64,000 bases of DNA, taken from Oscillospiraceae bacterium. Lineage in GTDB: Bacteria; Bacillota; Clostridia; Oscillospirales; Oscillospiraceae. The translations under genes were made by a program, and so were the position numbers. The stretch is from assembly GCA_009780235.1 (NCBI GenBank), contig WRAK01000011.1:1-64000 (forward strand). The letters are read 5' to 3'. Below the pieces are notes generated by a model. That model was not told the origin of the DNA, made no database searches, and saw only the letters and a program-made list of their open reading frames with translations. Each line of letters begins with the position of its first letter. Position 1 is the first letter of the stretch. This document shows, piece by piece, positions 60,201 through 64,000 of the stretch.

Positions 60201-63200
60201 GCCAGAGTTGGCCGACGCCTGGCAACCTCCAAGGCAACGCGCTCGGCTTTGAAGTGATTAACTTCAACGAGGAAGGTGAGCCGTCAGCCGGGCTGGACTT
60301 CTTCTCAAGAGGGCCGCGCACCGTCCTTCAAAATAGCTTGGGTAATGTCACCATCATCCAGCTGAGTTGGACCTATCAAGCGGCTTGGAGAGGTCAGCAA
60401 AACCCGAATGATATCGTCTCTTGGGTTGGGGTAACGACAGACGGTCTCGGCACAGCTGCGCTGCATGTCTGGGGTAACGCTACAGGCGGCACACAGCGCA
60501 ACCCGGGTGCCAGCTCGCACTCCGGCTGGGGCAACCCGTCGGCACCGGCGACAGCAGCGGGTGTCTCTTCACCCAACACAACACGTGACCGTGTGTTTAA
60601 CGGCTCTGTCGTCCGTGCAACCGCTACGGCACCGTCTCCGCTGCCGACAGACTATACGTTCCTCGGCTGGTTTGACGGTAACACGCGCGTCTCCAGAGAC
60701 CTCGTACATGTCTTTGCAGTCAGCGAAGATGTGACGCTTGAGGCACGCTGGGGCATCGATGACGGTCCGGGTCCGCTCACCGCTACCTTCTTCGGCATCG
60801 GTGACTTCCACGGCTTCTTGACGAGCGAGCTCGGCCCCGGCGATGACCCGGGTGCACCGCGCTTTGTCCGCTTCGTGGATAACCTCCAAGAAGACCTCAG
60901 CAGACCGCGCGGCACGGGTACGGGTGACCAAGCGGGTACAGGCTATGAAGCGATTCTCCTGCACGCAGGCGATACCTTCTTCGGCCAGTCCATCAACAAC
61001 CTGTTCTTAGGTGAGCCGGCTCTGCGGGTACTCAACCGCCTCAACATGCGCTACGGTGCAGTCGGCAACCACGAGTTCAACTTCAACAACCGCACGCTGA
61101 CCGAGAGCTTCGGTATCGCCGACCAGGCGGCGAGAGCGGCGATGATTGCAGACATCCCCAATCCGATTCATGACATTTTGCCGGACGGTCACCCGCTCCG
61201 CGAAGTAGAGCCGGGTATCCCGTTCCTCGCGGCAGATATGGTGTATGCAGAGGGGCAGCCGAATGCGGGCCAACACCCGAACTGGGTACAGCCCTATGCC
61301 ATCATCGAAGGCCCGACGCCGGGCAGCACGGAGTGGTATGACGACTACGGCGTGAGAATCGCCATCATCGGCCTGCAAGATATCATGCAGGACGGCTTGG
61401 TTGTCGGAGCCAACCGTGAAGGTCTCCACTTCCGTACCCCGGGCATCCCCGGCACGGGCGCGGAGAACTACGTGTGGCTCGAAGAAATGATTAACATGCT
61501 GCGTGACCCGAACGGCGACTACGGCGTTGCCGCAGTACTCGCGATTACGCACGTCAGCACGGGTGCTTCGTCCAACAACATCATCAACACCCTCAATGCC
61601 AGAGGCTATGCGCAGTTTGACGGTTGGTTCTCCGGACACAGCCACAGCCACGGCGCATCTGTCATTGAAGCAGGCGGCAACCGCACCGTCATGGCGGCCG
61701 GCGGCCACCACACACGCGGCTTCGGTCAGATTCAGTTTGACTTTGAAGACGGCGCGCTGGTTGCCTCCCGTTCGGCTGCGGTCGGCGCGGCCAACGGTGC
61801 TCCCGTACGGAACACAGACCCGGATCCCGAAGTGTGGGAATGGGTATGGGGCGTAGGTGCCGAGTTTGTAAGAAACGGCATGAACCATGTGATTCCGCCT
61901 CCCAACATGCCTTCCCTCGAATTGCCGCTCGCAGAGCGCACTTCTTGGGGTTGGGTACAGGTACGTGACTATCTGTGGAACACACCTCTCGGCATAATCG
62001 GTACCTACAGCAGAAACCAAAGCACCAGAAACCAAGCTCTCATCAACATGGCGGTTGACTTCATCAACCGTGAACACGGAAATGACATGTCTTCCGAATT
62101 GAATGAACCTTGGGGTAACAGAACCATCATCTCCTTTGCACAGTCCGGCTGGCGTGCCGGCATGCTGAATTGGGATGCAGACGATGAAATCACCATGAAC
62201 GACCTGCAAGAAGCACTCACCTTTGACCGTAACATCACCCTCTTTGAGATGCGCGGCAGAGATGTCATTGAAGTGCTGAGCATGCGCGAAGGCGGATCCA
62301 GCGGTGCGATAGACAATCCGCATGGCGGCGTTTGGGGCCGCTGGCCGGATCCGCTGCCGGCAGATGCACCCGCTTGGGCAGTACCCGGTGAACCCAACTG
62401 GAGAACGATGCAAAGCGAGACCGTCGCCGGTGCGTTCCTGCACGACGGACAATGGCATCTGACAGCTACACTGGAGCCGATTGACCCGGACGGCATCTAC
62501 AGACTGGGTATGGCGCATAACCTGTACATGGGCTACGGTGAACTCGGCAGCCAGCGTTGGCCGGCACCCGGCAACGTCCAAGGTAACGCGCTCGGCTTTG
62601 AAGTCATTGACTTTGTAGACGGCAACTACGCTTGGGGTTCGCCCTTCGATCGCGGTCCGCGTTTCTCGGCACGTGACGAAGCGGGCAACCACATCAACTA
62701 CCACGGCGTGTGGGAGCGTGAGCTCGCACACAGAGCCGCAGTCATCGAGGACGGCGGAAGCGTTGCTTCTACCGTTACGGTACAGGTAACCGGCGGCGGC
62801 ACGGCAGCACTCGCGATTTGGGGTCATTCCGGTGCCGGCACCACCCGCTCCTACTGGGGTCCCCCGGCAATGCCGGGCGGCGGTACAACTACTGACCTCA
62901 TCCTCCACGGCGCAGCAGTCCGTGCGACTGCTACGGCACCGTCTCCGATGCCCGCAGGCTATGAGTTCCTCGGTTGGTTCGACGGTAACACCAGAGTATC
63001 TACAGACTTGGTGTACATCTTCAACGCACCGACGACAAACACCACATTGGAAGCACGCTTCGGCGAGCCTGCCGAGCTCACAATCGTAAGCCCGTATGAA
63101 GATGTAGATTGGGATGCGTTCGGCCGTTACCGCGCTGCGATGCACGTCCATACAACACGCTCTGACGGCGGAAACTTTGCCGACACGGTGTTGCATCACT

Positions 63201-64000
63201 ACAACATGGGCTTTGACATTCTGGCCATTACGGACCACAATGTTACCCATCCGGGTCCCTGGAATGACGGCGGACTCCACGCTCTGACAGATGCACAGGC
63301 GGCCGCTATCTTGGCAGGTACCTACGAAGGCACCTTCCCGACGGTCGGCGGCATCGGCCCTGCGTTGCAACGTCCGGCGACACAGGGCGGGATGATTTAT
63401 CTGCCCTTCACCAACGAGCAGTCGCATCCGAACGACATGAACACCTTCTGGGCGGACTTCAACAACCAGCCCGGTTGGACGAACCTCCAAGTTCTGGAAG
63501 CGACCAGAGAAGCCGGCGGCCTTGCTTGGATTAACCATCCGGGTCGTTACACCGGCGGCGCAGGCGGCGGTGCAGGCGGCATGGCAGCCAACAATAATCC
63601 TCTGGTCATCTCCCGCTACTTAGAGTGGATGGATCGTTTCCCGGAGACATTGGTCGGTATGGAAATCTTCAACCGTTGGGACAACGAGACCCGCTCTGAC
63701 CGTGTGCTGTGGGATAACCTCCTCCAAGCACGTATGCCTTACAACCGTCCGATTTGGGGCTTCTCGGCTGACGACAGCCATGGTCTGTATGACATTGGCT
63801 TCAACTGGAACGTCATGCTCATGGACGCGCTGACGGCAGACAACACGAGAGCCGCCATGGAAGACGGCGCGTTCTACATGGTAACCCGCATCAACCGCGG
63901 CGTTGGCCCGACAGACCCGGCCATCAATGCGACGATTCCGGGCACTACAACCGCATTGCCGATTGCCGGCATGATGAACCCGGCGGTTTCCGGTCAAATC
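54233..64000 (+). CDS. Giant secreted multi-domain phosphoesterase (3 metallophosphatase domains + PHP), 3'-truncated
   Basis: An uninterrupted frame of more than 3,250 codons running off the window. TTG start with AAAGGAG 10 bp upstream; signal peptide RALALLLAVLMVLTIMPTAF. Domains in order: (1) about 180-430, a calcineurin-like phosphatase (AGDPQLG, SVGDQIH, GNHDG, FHHPPYS, SGHCHVYN). (2) An Ig-like domain near 625-675, then three similar beta modules starting near 690, 900 and 1105. (3) A FIVAR-type helical module, 1320-1390. (4) A UshA-type 5'-nucleotidase, about 1400-2025 (TDFHGHMN, HAGDTFFGQ, GNHEFSW, SGHSHS). (5) An InlB/Listeria-Bacteroides repeat near 2135. (6) A second UshA-type unit, 2185-2810 (GDFHGFLT, HAGDTFFGQ, GNHEFNFN, SGHSHS). 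(7) A second InlB-like repeat near 2905. (8) A PHP domain from about 2965 (MHVHTTRSDGG, ITDHN, INHPGR, SADDSHG). Metal ligands look intact in all. Likely scavenges phosphate and nucleosides outside the cell. The wall anchor, if any, is beyond the window. Confidence 0.85.
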   Translation, partial: MDRKSTISHKRRALALLLAVLMVLTIMPTAFGTGYEAAEEVSATYESIVPASTRGSNYRNLSLTPGATTTEMRFTWHSGSPTGSIRITHATEPARTIATTPNVPVQAREEAMNLTAAAGAPSGMGGTGHIPTRAGYSYFLHQAAAYDLTPGETYTYVIVWDNGESAPKTFSTGGESGSFSFLIAGDPQLGVGDGLQGTTNTVAAARDGAAWRSALDIAADHTPGAAFILSVGDQIHTMGTTTGGIVSTVGTSQFRYDQLFSSEVLQSIPLMPVVGNHDGAGGNNANARLWPLHYNIPASSTVNTAGNPATANVFRYAHGMYTQFDYWVRWDNVFFMVLDSNSFANNSFNGPPAVPMAGARLAFMDAAFAANDDADWKIVTFHHPPYSVYRTTTAAPKSAIINDWIPHFQRLGVDAVLSGHCHVYNRTHQMISNAPQLNQQWLNANAQVVAGTTPTNAVLDPTGIVYFAFNSASGSGFYNAQNMGARPYIANWNQNFRRNFSVADVTPDSFSIRTYQINDDDSHTLIDVYTIVQSATGTPGVVPPSVTSTLQLDSVQPTGTRPMTAPQTFVGFTNPPARNNVAHGAPATAAGLGLPANVGIETNLFNLTGDLPSIRDSLQIHRPFGTFAVTWDVAGSAYDPNVTAEQTFTVTGTVAGLPAGVANPLGLPLTVTIEVTVLGGTPSERETIAAWASNLMETERGYERYNVGTTSGGAFTAGRYDETARTVSSVPGTAGIHFVHGNDGILPLNVGTGGGINATNAAGQGSPTAAGLDGMADNAWWVTTVSTEDYVDIEVEWGMRSSNTAPRYWQLQFSTDSGATWVNAGAVHAVTNNGGTIGDEIVTRQLPEEAEGVANLQIRWLMAANTAVNGGSTANGGTHAIGNIRISGEQAEELPTADVTIAAWANAWLNAERDYPAVAFTAPRWDADARTLRADPGTAVLGFNDHTVTPVARPLNPGSGVGINVQGGLGGPEGSPLPVSMQAYYWTVVSTEGFENIYVDADIRTVASSPRDWQLQFRVGATGTWTDAGDLWVTTNTGSFANRLNDRPPVRLPAAAEDVAELHIRWVVASGFATGDGGTRLINTAGSPAIGNIRISGDTIVPGGSIVEWVLTDVPTFILVPNTAAGHAPGSAVAPTGGVQAATAANLEFFGVGPLAAPTATNTGVRPLGWENDALSVRNYTDGDFGGASGAQRQNGLWWRTAISSTGLEGIEVAWSQRASNNGSRGWTLQYSTNGTTWATVPGGVVDLTPTATAGINDPVSQFSAMLPASAENAATLYLRWIMTDVARPDSAGNAQAGGRQQINNIVITAGGGGEPDPVVDRTALNAEIALSQPVFDAGQVAGPWTDETWNPFVTAFNAAIAARDNTEATQQQVTTAANNLATARVGLDDGTEPETLTVTLQAVTDFHGHMNSWGAVADPGFGRFITFMDQQSALIEQQTGFLPVVLHAGDTFFGQAAQNIFWGEPALWALNRVGVRYGAIGNHEFSWQNRTLTESLSQPDVAARRAMLATVNRAPNPMWTQLPVGHPLQDMVNPGIPFLAADVIYADTHPDTALHGTSPEWAQPYAILDDWYDDYGVKVALVGLTHPNIESMSGAGDRLHLHFRTPGMPGTGLENYEWLEDMITMLRDPDGPYGVNAVVAITHVSTGGYTNNIINTLRTRGNAHLDGFFSGHSHSSSGSVTTVNGRRTAQVIGAHHGRGIGQIQLDFEDGVLVDMRAAARNQVDGTNATHIRFMPPYAPAMQFVHGVGTTWTIGGTNQNATVNLTYPTGMRVTTNGFDAGPDLDALIATPVADRMDWGWEQLAEYALGFPLGTRLTWANNNTQADYYLTHLLWEMAHRTNATDKPVTPGFDEFGGTVIVGNNSSWRGGRPGSFNPDSVTNEMGFRAAMTFENIMPLFEIRGRDLIEMLNMPPGGATSPPTGETWGRWPVGHAQAGHPNWGTMQGQTLAGTFFHNGEWHSSTTLLPIDPDGIYRVGTSNHLFNNYNASGGQSWPTPGNLQGNALGFEVINFNEEGEPSAGLDFFSRGPRTVLQNSLGNVTIIQLSWTYQAAWRGQQNPNDIVSWVGVTTDGLGTAALHVWGNATGGTQRNPGASSHSGWGNPSAPATAAGVSSPNTTRDRVFNGSVVRATATAPSPLPTDYTFLGWFDGNTRVSRDLVHVFAVSEDVTLEARWGIDDGPGPLTATFFGIGDFHGFLTSELGPGDDPGAPRFVRFVDNLQEDLSRPRGTGTGDQAGTGYEAILLHAGDTFFGQSINNLFLGEPALRVLNRLNMRYGAVGNHEFNFNNRTLTESFGIADQAARAAMIADIPNPIHDILPDGHPLREVEPGIPFLAADMVYAEGQPNAGQHPNWVQPYAIIEGPTPGSTEWYDDYGVRIAIIGLQDIMQDGLVVGANREGLHFRTPGIPGTGAENYVWLEEMINMLRDPNGDYGVAAVLAITHVSTGASSNNIINTLNARGYAQFDGWFSGHSHSHGASVIEAGGNRTVMAAGGHHTRGFGQIQFDFEDGALVASRSAAVGAANGAPVRNTDPDPEVWEWVWGVGAEFVRNGMNHVIPPPNMPSLELPLAERTSWGWVQVRDYLWNTPLGIIGTYSRNQSTRNQALINMAVDFINREHGNDMSSELNEPWGNRTIISFAQSGWRAGMLNWDADDEITMNDLQEALTFDRNITLFEMRGRDVIEVLSMREGGSSGAIDNPHGGVWGRWPDPLPADAPAWAVPGEPNWRTMQSETVAGAFLHDGQWHLTATLEPIDPDGIYRLGMAHNLYMGYGELGSQRWPAPGNVQGNALGFEVIDFVDGNYAWGSPFDRGPRFSARDEAGNHINYHGVWERELAHRAAVIEDGGSVASTVTVQVTGGGTAALAIWGHSGAGTTRSYWGPPAMPGGGTTTDLILHGAAVRATATAPSPMPAGYEFLGWFDGNTRVSTDLVYIFNAPTTNTTLEARFGEPAELTIVSPYEDVDWDAFGRYRAAMHVHTTRSDGGNFADTVLHHYNMGFDILAITDHNVTHPGPWNDGGLHALTDAQAAAILAGTYEGTFPTVGGIGPALQRPATQGGMIYLPFTNEQSHPNDMNTFWADFNNQPGWTNLQVLEATREAGGLAWINHPGRYTGGAGGGAGGMAANNNPLVISRYLEWMDRFPETLVGMEIFNRWDNETRSDRVLWDNLLQARMPYNRPIWGFSADDSHGLYDIGFNWNVMLMDALTADNTRAAMEDGAFYMVTRINRGVGPTDPAINATIPGTTTALPIAGMMNPAVSGQI

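Noticed and set aside
61007..63538. An 843-codon open frame on the minus strand
   Set aside because: Same cause: it lies fully antisense to clear UshA and PHP motifs of the plus-strand gene.

Overview
This window looks like chromosome from a spore-forming, anaerobic, moderately GC-rich Firmicute of the Clostridia. The signs are a GerA-type germinant receptor operon with a sigma-G-like promoter, a BofA-like sporulation protein, (S/P)PxTG-type cell-wall anchors, a K+-dependent ion-pumping pyrophosphatase, an Fe-S L-serine dehydratase and heterodisulfide-reductase-type flavin electron-bifurcation genes. The dispersed GTAGGGG repeats recall Oscillospirales genomes, but that placement comes from memory and is weak.

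Layout. 1-4.6 kb: end of a sugar-type solute-binding protein, ribF, an AT-rich VOC gene and a DASS dicarboxylate transporter. 4.9-13.8 kb (minus strand): a nine-gene operon hdrB-hdrC-hdrA-flxD-flxC-flxB-flxA-tfrB-tfrA. Its strong promoter is followed by two palindromic operators. 14-18.5 kb: a second VOC gene and the gerA-gerC-gerB operon. 18.6-28.2 kb: a flavodoxin fusion, xdhC, a frameshifted small gene, mnmA-ispD, glutamate dehydrogenase, trmO, a compact type I toxin-antitoxin locus and an M16 peptidase. 28.5-43.7 kb: pnp-rpsO, sdaAB-sdaAA, hppA, an SPFH/zinc-ribbon protein, rplM-rpsI, bofA, lysA, a stop-interrupted lipoprotein gene and a nitroreductase. 43.9-64 kb: tRNA-Gln, two divergent giant surface proteins, a YibE/F membrane protein, and a huge secreted protein that runs off the window end. 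That last protein carries three metallophosphatase domains and one PHP domain.

How the genes work together. The Flx-Hdr module resembles the NADH-oxidising, ferredoxin-reducing bifurcating complex known from sulfate reducers. Here it is fused in one operon to a thiol:fumarate-reductase-like flavoprotein and its Fe-S subunit, with a dicarboxylate carrier next door. I infer a bifurcating NADH:fumarate (or other enoate)/ferredoxin oxidoreductase. Serine dehydratase, glutamate dehydrogenase and an ion-pumping pyrophosphatase fit amino-acid fermentation under energy limitation. The 44-64 kb region looks like a cell-surface and phosphate-scavenging province.

Intergenic DNA is rich in short palindromic repeats (at least three families) and in well-formed sigma-A promoters and terminators. 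The strongest unusual signals are the Hdr-Flx-Tfr operon with twin operators, the >3,250-residue multi-phosphoesterase, four back-to-back perfect hairpins before a VWA surface protein, the type I toxin-antitoxin locus, and two candidate structured RNAs.
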